From the NCBI GenBank assembly GCA_022360735.1, contig JAKSCF010000153.1:1-8053 (forward strand): a stretch of 8,053 nucleotides of DNA, in the 5' to 3' direction. The notes under the pieces are model-generated. The model did not search any database. It saw only the letters and a program-made list of their open reading frames with translations, and had not been told where the DNA came from. Below, piece after piece: positions 1-4,623 of the stretch (position 1 is its first letter; the number at the start of each line of letters is the position of its first letter). The DNA is from Clostridia bacterium. Its GTDB lineage: Bacteria; Bacillota_A; Clostridia; Peptostreptococcales; JAAYPU01. Made by a program: the position numbers and the translations under genes.

Positions 1-37
1 AATTTGAATGAATATGTAAATCCAGCTTTTTACCCAT
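1..37 (-). CDS. PHP-domain metal-dependent phosphoesterase, N-terminal fragment (cut by window edge)
   Basis: Only the first 12 codons are inside the window, read leftward from the ATG at 37-35: MGKKLDLHIHSN. The D-L-H-x-H-S motif at residues 6-11 is the hallmark opening of PHP (polymerase and histidinol phosphatase) domains, where the two histidines bind catalytic metal ions. A GAGGTG ribosome binding site at 47-42 lies 4 nt upstream of the ATG, which supports a real start. PHP proteins include histidinol phosphatases, nucleoside 3',5'-bisphosphate phosphatases (RNase AM/TrpH type) and the PHP domains of DNA polymerases. A PHP motif so close to the N-terminus suits a stand-alone phosphoesterase, but the subfamily cannot be decided from 12 residues. 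It lies downstream of the thioesterase on the same strand, separated by the long hairpin at 86-175. Confidence 0.72.
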   Translation of the reverse strand, partial: MGKKLDLHIHSN

Positions 38-85
38 ATTTCACCTCATAGTTTTTCTAATTGTTATATCGAAATAATACTTGGC

Positions 86-175
86 AATTGAATACAGGTG
101 TATGAGTATTTGTTTCTTGTGTTAATTTTCTCCAAATTAATGCCAAAACAAATACTTATACGCCTGTATTCAATT
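86..175 (+). repeat. Long near-perfect inverted repeat (40-bp hairpin)
   Basis: Bases 86-115 pair with 146-175 without a break: 30 pairs, two of them G-T. After a small 3x2 internal loop, 119-128 pair with 134-143 (10 pairs, two G-T), closing a 5-nt loop TCTCC at 129-133. Read as plus-strand RNA, every one of the 40 pairs is Watson-Crick or G-U. Read as minus-strand RNA, the four G-T positions become A-C mismatches, so the plus strand folds better. The hairpin sits between the thioesterase stop codon (185) and the PHP start (37), both minus-strand genes. There is no convincing T-tract after it in the minus direction, so it is a poor intrinsic terminator. It could be a MITE-like palindromic element, a small structured RNA, or a processing and stability element. 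No clear target-site duplication is visible. The structure is directly seen; its role is unknown. Confidence 0.8.
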
Positions 176-184
176 TTCAGCAAC

Positions 185-613
185 CTATATCATAATATCT
201 TTAGCTTCATTGAATTCATTATATGGACCCGTTATCTTATCCGGCAGTCTCGCTACTTTCTTAGCATTCATGTCATAAAAACACCCCAATTGTTTTCCTC
301 TACAGTGAATATTCTCTCCTGATACAATTTCGTAACCCATTTCCCATTTTAACCGTCCCATATTAGAAATCCAACATCGTCCAATAGGTTTGTCGTAGAT
401 GGTTAAAGGCAGTTTGTATTCTGCTTCGGTCTTCATAAGCATAGGCGATCTACCTGAACGTACAATTTCATCGTAAGGATAATATTTGGCTAAAAACTGT
501 AATCTTAAGTCTTCAAACCATCTTATATATACAATATTGTTAACAATCCCCATCACATCAACATCATAGCCATTGATTGTTATTGGCATTTCTATCTCCA
601 TTGGTCTATTCAT
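185..613 (-). CDS. Acyl-CoA thioesterase, 4HBT/YbgC-like hot-dog fold
   Basis: The predicted 142-residue cytoplasmic enzyme probably hydrolyses an acyl-CoA or acyl-ACP thioester. The N-terminal strand ends in Y16-D-V-D19, followed by M-G-I-V-N-N at 21-26, Y29 and E34. This matches the 4-hydroxybenzoyl-CoA thioesterase signature D-x-D-x-x-G-x-V-x-N-x-x-Y-x-x-x-x-E, in which the Asp in this segment is catalytic. The length suits a single hot-dog domain of 130-150 residues. The frame stays open to 697, but the ATG at 613 is the likely start. It has AGAGGAGT 5 nt upstream, and the extra 28 codons would overlap a good promoter at 644-672. The gene is downstream of and co-directional with the QueG-like gene (stop at 702) but can be transcribed independently. 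Substrate is not predictable; fatty acyl and aromatic acyl thioesters are both possible. Confidence 0.8.
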   Translation of the reverse strand: MNRPMEIEMPITINGYDVDVMGIVNNIVYIRWFEDLRLQFLAKYYPYDEIVRSGRSPMLMKTEAEYKLPLTIYDKPIGRCWISNMGRLKWEMGYEIVSGENIHCRGKQLGCFYDMNAKKVARLPDKITGPYNEFNEAKDIMI

Positions 614-618
614 CAAGC

Positions 619-626
619 ACTCCTCT
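619..626 (-). promoter_or_regulatory. Ribosome binding site that sets the thioesterase start
   Basis: On the minus strand this reads AGAGGAGT and ends 5 nt before the ATG at 613. No comparable site precedes the upstream in-frame ATG at 697, so the shorter 142-residue protein is preferred. Confidence 0.8.
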
Positions 627-643
627 TTCAAACGTTTTAGAAT

Positions 644-672
644 ATTATACCATATTATCTTCATTATCCCAA
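644..672 (-). promoter_or_regulatory. Promoter for the thioesterase gene
   Basis: On the minus strand, TTGGGA (672-667) and TATAAT (649-644) are separated by exactly 17 nt, and the -10 is preceded by TGG, giving an extended TGnTATAAT. Predicted transcription starts near 637, leaving a leader of about 24 nt. The promoter lies between the QueG-like stop and the thioesterase ATG, so the thioesterase need not depend on read-through. Confidence 0.7.
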
Positions 673-701
673 TATGTTTATAGACCAATCGTATCATTTA
701 T

Positions 702-1616
702 TTACCTATTTTCTACCAGTAATGTTAAATTTCTTGGCAACACGTCATAATACTCAATAAGACCTAATTGATGAATTTTTTTCTGAGTTTTCATGTCAAG
801 GCTTGAGTAATCCACTTTTTGAAGTACTTTTTCGGTTTCGGCTTCATCAAATTCAATATTGTAATCTATTAGCTCTAAGTATTTTTTATTATGGGGACAG
901 ACCTCTTGACATTTCATACAGCCAACAATTGCATTATGCCACTTTCCTTCTACCCATTGAGGTATCTCACTTGTATTCTCGTTAAAGTGTGTCAGACAAT
1001 TTTGAGCATGAATTAAAGATTTCATTTTATCAATTGCTCCTGTTGGACAATGGTTAAGACATAAAGAACATTTCTTACAGGTATTCAATATAGATATACC
1101 CGGCCATTGATCTTTATCTGTTTCAAGGTTCGTAACAAACCCTGTCAACCTAATAAAGCTTCCGGCATTATCAGAATAGCAAAGGTTATTTCGTCCTAAT
1201 TTACATAACCCACTCATAGCCGCAAGGTATTTTAATGGTAAATTTACAGGTTTAATGTAATAGTTACTTTCAACCAAAGTCTCATTAACTAAGTTAAATA
1301 CTTTTTCTTCTAATACAGGATATGCATACTGAGGCGGCAATACAACTGTCATCTCTTTATGCTCGTAAACAAACTTCATCTTGCTTGGATAATGAGGCAT
1401 AGCAATCATAATAATTGATTCAGCATCTTTATAATGATGATCTAAATCATATTCAAAGTTCATTAAGTATTCTTGGTAAACAGATTTATCAACAATATCA
1501 TTCTTGTTTAAATTCTCAATTTCTTCTTTGACTTCTGTGATATGATGGATGTTAAAAACACGAAATTTATACCCCTCTTGTTCCATGTTTTTTTTAAGAT
1601 GTTCTAATGTTTTCAT
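702..1616 (-). CDS. QueG-like double [4Fe-4S] cluster protein (epoxyqueuosine reductase homologue)
   Basis: This 304-residue protein has the ferredoxin-type half of epoxyqueuosine reductase. Cys180, 183, 186 and 190 form CxxCxxCxxxCP, and a second set is Cys207, 233, 236 and 240 (CxxCxxxCP). The arrangement of two [4Fe-4S] sites is that of QueG and of reductive dehalogenases. Upstream, the stretch S135-G-L ... G141-R-N-N matches the G-L-G-x-x-G-K-N region of QueG. It is shorter than typical QueG (about 380 residues) and lacks the C-terminal HEAT-like repeats. Where QueG has its proposed catalytic Asp (V-D-x-x-P), this protein appears to have V124-N125-L-P, so queuosine reduction should not be assumed. 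The ATG at 1616 has AGAGGG about 5 nt upstream. Best described as a cytoplasmic Fe-S oxidoreductase, possibly corrinoid-binding, of unknown substrate. Assignment to the broad family is secure; the exact function is not. Confidence 0.75.
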   Translation of the reverse strand: MKTLEHLKKNMEQEGYKFRVFNIHHITEVKEEIENLNKNDIVDKSVYQEYLMNFEYDLDHHYKDAESIIMIAMPHYPSKMKFVYEHKEMTVVLPPQYAYPVLEEKVFNLVNETLVESNYYIKPVNLPLKYLAAMSGLCKLGRNNLCYSDNAGSFIRLTGFVTNLETDKDQWPGISILNTCKKCSLCLNHCPTGAIDKMKSLIHAQNCLTHFNENTSEIPQWVEGKWHNAIVGCMKCQEVCPHNKKYLELIDYNIEFDEAETEKVLQKVDYSSLDMKTQKKIHQLGLIEYYDVLPRNLTLLVENR

Positions 1617-1674
1617 CTTATCCCTCTTTCCCTCTTTGCTCCCCGCAAAACATCCGAATTATTAATTAGCCATT

Positions 1675-1683
1675 ATTATACCA
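1675..1683 (-). promoter_or_regulatory. Extended -10 promoter element for the QueG-like gene
   Basis: The minus strand reads TGGTATAAT from 1683 to 1675, a perfect extended -10. The -35 region (around 1697-1704) is a poor match, so the TGn extension probably compensates. The predicted start near 1668 leaves a leader of about 52 nt before the ATG at 1616. Confidence 0.6.
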
Positions 1684-1748
1684 TATGCTGTAAATATTTA
1701 GTATATAATAAAGCAATACCCATCATTAAAGTACTTGAAAACAGCACA

Positions 1749-1775
1749 GGAATGGTTTTCTAGAAATACTATTCC
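1749..1775. repeat. Imperfect 27-bp inverted repeat in the divergent intergenic region
   Basis: GGAATGGTTTT (1749-1759) is the left arm and AAATACTATTCC (1764-1775) supplies the right arm. Ten of 11 positions pair, with one T-T mismatch and one G-T, around the central CTAG. It lies between the minus-strand QueG-like promoter and the plus-strand mrp promoter, about 45 nt upstream of the mrp -35. That is a plausible place for a regulator operator. No T-tract follows on either strand, so it is not an intrinsic terminator. Which protein binds it, if any, is unknown. Confidence 0.45.
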
Positions 1776-1819
1776 CTAATATAAAAAAAGACACAAAAAA
1801 TATTTTTGCAATATTAATT

Positions 1820-1847
1820 TTCACAAATCCTTAAAAGATGTTATAAT
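1820..1847 (+). promoter_or_regulatory. Main promoter of the Mrp antiporter operon
   Basis: TTCACA (1820-1825, five of six consensus bases) and TATAAT (1842-1847, perfect) are separated by 16 nt, with TG at 1839-1840 making an extended -10. It is the best promoter in the window. Transcription should start near 1854, giving a leader of about 160 nt before the mrpE ATG at 2014, long enough for an RNA regulator. Confidence 0.75.
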
Positions 1848-1884
1848 GTCTTTAACAAAAAAATAACACAGTATCAATAAACAC

Positions 1885-1943
1885 GTTTGGCAGCTGCCAA
1901 ACATTGAGATTTCAACTCAATACTCTGCTTCGCCTGAAGCAGA
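1885..1943 (+). ncRNA. Structured 5' leader of the mrp operon: three consecutive hairpins
   Basis: Three stem-loops lie head to tail in the predicted mrp leader. Hairpin 1 (1885-1902) is a perfect palindrome, GTTTGGC-AGCT-GCCAAAC: 7 bp with a 4-nt loop. Hairpin 2 (1903-1921) pairs ATTGAG with CTCAAT (6 bp, 7-nt loop). Hairpin 3 (1924-1943) pairs TCTGCTTC with GAAGCAGA (8 bp, GCCT loop). Spacers are 0 and 2 nt. No U-tract follows hairpin 3, so this is not a simple terminator, and 70 nt of mostly unpaired sequence with short palindromes follows before the mrpE ribosome binding site. A leader of this kind before a Na+/H+ antiporter operon suggests cis-acting control, perhaps by ion or translation state. 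I cannot match it to a known riboswitch class from memory. Alternatively hairpin 1, as an 18-bp DNA palindrome, could be a repressor operator downstream of the start site. Confidence 0.5.
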
Positions 1944-2013
1944 AAAGAACATTCCCACTGGTAGACATATGTGTATACAAAATTGATAAAAATAAAAGCG
2001 TAGGTGATTTTTA

Positions 2014-2502
2014 ATGAAAAAAGTTTTTATCCCCTATAAGCTGTTTATAATTCTATTAAGCTTTTGGCTGTTTTTTACCTTTAATTTTTCAGTATTCAAT
2101 GTAGCTTTTGGTTTCATTATTTGTTTTTTAGTGACCTTTTCTTCAAAAGGGGTTCTATACGGTAATGAGGGTTATCTATTTAAAAAAATAGGCATCCCAA
2201 CGATGATTAAGTATTTGGGTAATCTCTTCCTTGAAATATATAAATCATCTTTTTCATACATTGTTAGAATCATAAAAAAAGATTGCGAGCCATTTGTTGT
2301 GGAGATTAAGCTGGACGTAACCGATCCATTGATTATTTCTATAATATCCAATTCAATAACCCTGACACCGGGCACCTTAACCATAGATGTACAGTATAAT
2401 AAACTCATGATACTGACTTTAAAGGATCCTAATGATTGTATGAACTTAGTAGATGCTGAAATTAAGGAAAAATTCCAGAGCTTTTTTATTGAGAAAGGAT
2501 GA
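2014..2502 (+). CDS. mrpE: Mrp-type Na+(K+)/H+ antiporter subunit E (MbhA-like)
   Basis: This 162-residue membrane protein is the first gene of the antiporter operon. Two hydrophobic segments occupy about residues 9-45, and a further amphipathic segment follows around 62-86. The soluble C-terminal half contains the MrpE hallmark S112-N-S-I-T-L-T-P-G-T (about 112-121), and length matches the family (150-170). MrpE is small, needed for full antiport activity and complex assembly, and corresponds to MbhA of archaeal membrane-bound hydrogenases. The ATG at 2014 has AGGTGA (2002-2007) 6 nt upstream. The stop at 2500-2502 lies 4 nt before the mrpF GTG, so translation is probably coupled. Confidence 0.93.
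   Translation: MKKVFIPYKLFIILLSFWLFFTFNFSVFNVAFGFIICFLVTFSSKGVLYGNEGYLFKKIGIPTMIKYLGNLFLEIYKSSFSYIVRIIKKDCEPFVVEIKLDVTDPLIISIISNSITLTPGTLTIDVQYNKLMILTLKDPNDCMNLVDAEIKEKFQSFFIEKG
2494..2499 (+). promoter_or_regulatory. Ribosome binding site that selects a GTG start for mrpF
   Basis: AAAGGA-type site (GAAAGGA, inside the last codons of mrpE) placed 7 nt before GTG 2507. The in-frame ATG at 2453 would add 18 charged residues inside mrpE and is not preceded by a comparable site, so the GTG is preferred. Confidence 0.65.
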
Positions 2503-2506
2503 TACG

Positions 2507-2767
2507 GTGTTTCTATTTATCACTATGATTTTATTAATAGTGGCCATTTTTTTCAGCTTAGTCAGGATGGTTATAGGCCCTTCCATCTGGGAAAGACTTT
2601 TGGCCCTGAACTTAATTTCTGCTAAAACCATATTGTTATTGTCTGTATATGGGGTATATAAACAAAATGTCCTCATGTTAGACATAGCTTTTTCATATGG
2701 TATTATCGGATTTTTATCATTAACGCTTATTTCACGACTGGTAATGAGAGGCGGTAGACAAAAATGA
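2507..2767 (+). CDS. mrpF: Mrp-type antiporter subunit F (MbhB-like)
   Basis: The 86-residue protein has three predicted membrane helices (about residues 2-20, 33-50 and 57-76). It carries the MrpF pattern R20-M-V-I-G-P-S-x-x-x-R-L-L-A-L-N, followed by D59-I-A in the third segment. The reading frame is open from an ATG at 2453, but the GTG at 2507 gives the usual MrpF length, begins directly at the first helix and has a ribosome binding site 7 nt upstream. MrpF forms part of the small-subunit membrane bundle and corresponds to MbhB. Its TGA overlaps the mrpG ATG (ATGA, 2764-2767), typical of translational coupling. Confidence 0.9.
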   Translation: MFLFITMILLIVAIFFSLVRMVIGPSIWERLLALNLISAKTILLLSVYGVYKQNVLMLDIAFSYGIIGFLSLTLISRLVMRGGRQK

Positions 2768-3057
2768 TGTATAAAATATTATTAATACTATCATGGATAT
2801 ACATAGCTTTTGGCATAATCGGCATCTTTAGGTTATCCAATATGTATTCACGCCTTCTAACAAGCAGTAAGATAGACACGGTAGCTTCCATAACCATCCT
2901 CTTTGCTCTAATTTTTAAATCCGGTTTTACGCCAATTTCAATAAGATTATTTCTAATCCTTGTATTTATTTTGATTACAAATCCAATAAGTAATCACATA
3001 ATAGCTCGATCAGCCTATTTAAACGGCATACCCGTAAAAAAAGAGGTGGAAAAGTAA
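2764..3057 (+). CDS. mrpG: Mrp-type antiporter subunit G (MbhC-like)
   Basis: The 97-residue protein has three predicted membrane helices at about residues 4-22, 39-54 and 61-80. It shows the family pattern R23-L-S-N-M-Y-S-R-L and, near the end, T72-N-P-I-S-x-H-x-I-A-R-S-A. Length is normal for MrpG/PhaG. The family is an essential small subunit of the Mrp complex and equals MbhC. Two adjacent ATGs (2764 and 2767) could both serve; GAGAGGCGG at 2746-2754 is the ribosome binding site. The TAA stop shares one base with the next ATG (TAATG at 3055-3059). Confidence 0.92.
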   Translation: MMYKILLILSWIYIAFGIIGIFRLSNMYSRLLTSSKIDTVASITILFALIFKSGFTPISIRLFLILVFILITNPISNHIIARSAYLNGIPVKKEVEK

Positions 3058-3602
3058 TGGCTGCCATAGGTATTTTATTTCAAATATTGATGATCATCAT
3101 TGCTTTTATAATTATTAAAACCAAGGACAACCTTAGAATCATAATATTTTTTGCAGTTTTTTCTCTTATAACAGCTAGTTTATATTTCTTTAACTATGCA
3201 CCGGATGTTGCTTTAGCCGAAATTGCCATAGGAAGTGCTATCATTCCATTAATATTCATTATTTCTATATCCAAACAAAAGGATTTTATTGTTATTAATC
3301 ATACAGAGGATGACTTATTAAACAATGGTTTTGCAGAAGCTGGTAAAGTGTATCAGTTATTAAATGATTTTGCTAAGCATTATGACTTAAAATTAAAAAT
3401 ACACAATAATAAGCTTGGAAGTATAGTGGGCATCTTCAAAAGTAGAAATGTGGACTTGATTGTTGAAAAATCTACTGATGCGAGAAAATATATCTTAAAG
3501 GGAAAGGAAAGCAGCATACTTATGCATAAGCTTGAACAATTAGCAACGCAAGAACCTTTGATAGAAATAGTAAAAATAAATGAGGGTGAAACCAATGATT
3601 AA
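3057..3602 (+). CDS. MbhD-like (DUF4040, MrpA C-terminal-type) subunit with extra C-terminal domain
   Basis: Residues 1-75 are a three-helix DUF4040/MbhD domain (helices about 3-20, 27-45, 54-72) with the signature A48-P-D-V-A-L-A-E55-I-A-I-G. In canonical Mrp systems this domain is the C-terminal part of the large MrpA subunit; in archaeal Mbh hydrogenases it is the separate subunit MbhD of about 95 residues. This protein has 181 residues. Residues 77-181 form a hydrophilic alpha/beta-looking tail, with strands near 77-80, 111-115, 132-137 and 168-174 and helices near 96-108 and 153-164. I recognise no family for the tail. Positively charged residues in the first loop and after helix 3 suggest the tail is cytoplasmic, an inference only. 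The ATG at 3057 overlaps the mrpG stop by one base, with AGAGGTGGA just upstream. The 3' end overlaps mrpB by 8 nt. Confidence 0.85.
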   Translation: MAAIGILFQILMIIIAFIIIKTKDNLRIIIFFAVFSLITASLYFFNYAPDVALAEIAIGSAIIPLIFIISISKQKDFIVINHTEDDLLNNGFAEAGKVYQLLNDFAKHYDLKLKIHNNKLGSIVGIFKSRNVDLIVEKSTDARKYILKGKESSILMHKLEQLATQEPLIEIVKINEGETND

Positions 3603-4296
3603 AAATGTAATTTTAATAGGTATGTTATTATTGATATTGTTATCGTTCAATTATTCTGTAGATGATTGTATAGAACATTTAAACACTTCAAGTAAGGATT
3701 ATTACGTTTCAAATACCCTTAAAGAAACAGGTTCAAAGAATATTGTTACCGGCATTTATTTAGATTACAGGCTTTTTGATTCATTATTTGAAGCCGGTAT
3801 CCTTCTCATAGCAGTATCCGGTATTATATTTATGCAAAGAAGGAGGATGAAGTACTCTAAAACTCAGATCATCGAGATGATATATATGAAAAATTCACCC
3901 ATTCTTATTTGTGCATGTAGAATATTATATCCCTTTATGCTTCTATTCGGTTTCTATGTTATTATAAACGGTCACAAATCTCCAGGTGGTGGATTTCAAG
4001 GCGGTGCCATTCTAGCCACCGCAATACTCATTACATTCTTCATAGACCCTGAGAAAATTACTAAATTTAATTTCTTAGTTAAATTAGAAAAGATTTCTTT
4101 TATTGGGCTATTAATGGTTTCATCCATAAGCCTTTTAACAAAGGGAGACCTTTTCTCAAATTTTATAGTTTCTGACAGTATCAACTTAAAATCCATTTTT
4201 TTAGTATTATTAAACTTATTCATTGGTATCAAGGTTGCCTTAGGATTAGTAGGTATATTTTCTACTTTTATTGATGAAGGAAGGTCACAATTATGA
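3595..4296 (+). CDS. mrpB: Mrp-type antiporter subunit B fused to an N-terminal MbhE-like domain
   Basis: The 233-residue protein joins two modules. Residues 1-90 resemble MbhE: a helix at 4-20, then N49-I-V-T-G-I-Y-L-D-Y-R with F-D-S-L-F-E at 61-66, and a helix at 66-80. Residues 100-228 are MrpB/MbhF proper. They carry the hallmark G126-H-K-S-P-G-G-G-F-Q-G-G (126-137) between helices at about 108-124 and 136-150, then two further helices at about 168-184 and 200-224. Canonical MrpB is about 140 residues, and the MbhE part is normally at the C-terminus of MrpA. The frame is open from ATG 3580, but ATG 3595 has GAGGGTGA about 5 nt upstream and is preferred; it overlaps the preceding gene by 8 nt. 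The stop overlaps mrpC (ATGA at 4293-4296). Confidence 0.9.
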   Translation: MIKNVILIGMLLLILLSFNYSVDDCIEHLNTSSKDYYVSNTLKETGSKNIVTGIYLDYRLFDSLFEAGILLIAVSGIIFMQRRRMKYSKTQIIEMIYMKNSPILICACRILYPFMLLFGFYVIINGHKSPGGGFQGGAILATAILITFFIDPEKITKFNFLVKLEKISFIGLLMVSSISLLTKGDLFSNFIVSDSINLKSIFLVLLNLFIGIKVALGLVGIFSTFIDEGRSQL

Positions 4297-4622
4297 ATCC
4301 TATATTATCATTTATTGTAGTTTTAATTGGCATATATGGTTTATGCACCAGTACAAACTTAATAAAATCCATAGTATGTCTTAATATTGTTCAAACAGCA
4401 GTAATACTCTTATTCTTAAATATTGCAAACTACACCGGTACCGGTATACCTATCATTACAAAAAATATAGAAAATACTACAGACCCGCTGCCTCAAGCTT
4501 TGATCATAACTACTATCGTAATAGGAGCCGCTATTACGGCCCTATCCTTAATGCTTTGCATAAAGGTATTTCATTATTATGGTACTTTAGATTGGAAAGA
4601 ACTCATTGAAAGGGAAGGTTAG
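4293..4622 (+). CDS. mrpC: Mrp-type antiporter subunit C (NuoK/MbhG-like)
   Basis: The 109-residue protein has three membrane helices (about 4-19, 25-45 and 69-92). It carries the MrpC signature D64-P-L-P-Q-A-L-I-I-T-T-I-V-I-G (64-78), which is homologous to NuoK of complex I. MrpC sits beside MrpD in the ion pathway, and the conserved Thr/Ile-rich third helix is functionally important in Bacillus homologues. AAGGAAGG at 4277-4284 lies 8 nt before the ATG, and the start overlaps the mrpB stop. The TAG stop at 4620-4622 is one base before the mrpD ATG. Confidence 0.93.
   Translation: MNPILSFIVVLIGIYGLCTSTNLIKSIVCLNIVQTAVILLFLNIANYTGTGIPIITKNIENTTDPLPQALIITTIVIGAAITALSLMLCIKVFHYYGTLDWKELIEREG
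4611..4618 (+). promoter_or_regulatory. Ribosome binding site that sets the mrpD start
   Basis: AGGGAAGG, inside the last codons of mrpC, ends 5 nt before ATG 4624. The longer frame would begin with a TTG at 4606, upstream of this site and without a site of its own, so it is rejected. Confidence 0.75.
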
Positions 4623-4623
4623 T

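Noticed and set aside
98..322. Plus-strand open frame of 74 codons
   Set aside because: It runs through the palindrome and antisense to the thioesterase, has no ribosome binding site and reads as a low-complexity shadow of the real gene.
803..985. Plus-strand open frame of 60 codons
   Set aside because: It lies wholly antisense to the QueG-like gene, has no ribosome binding site and matches no known family.
1924..1943. Hairpin 3 of the mrp leader as an intrinsic terminator or attenuator
   Set aside because: The stem is good, but it is followed by AAAAG on the plus strand, with no U-tract.
2172..2408. Minus-strand open frames inside the mrp operon (also 2446-2685, 3380-3595, 3996-4232)
   Set aside because: All are antisense shadows of well-supported Mrp subunits and show no start signals.
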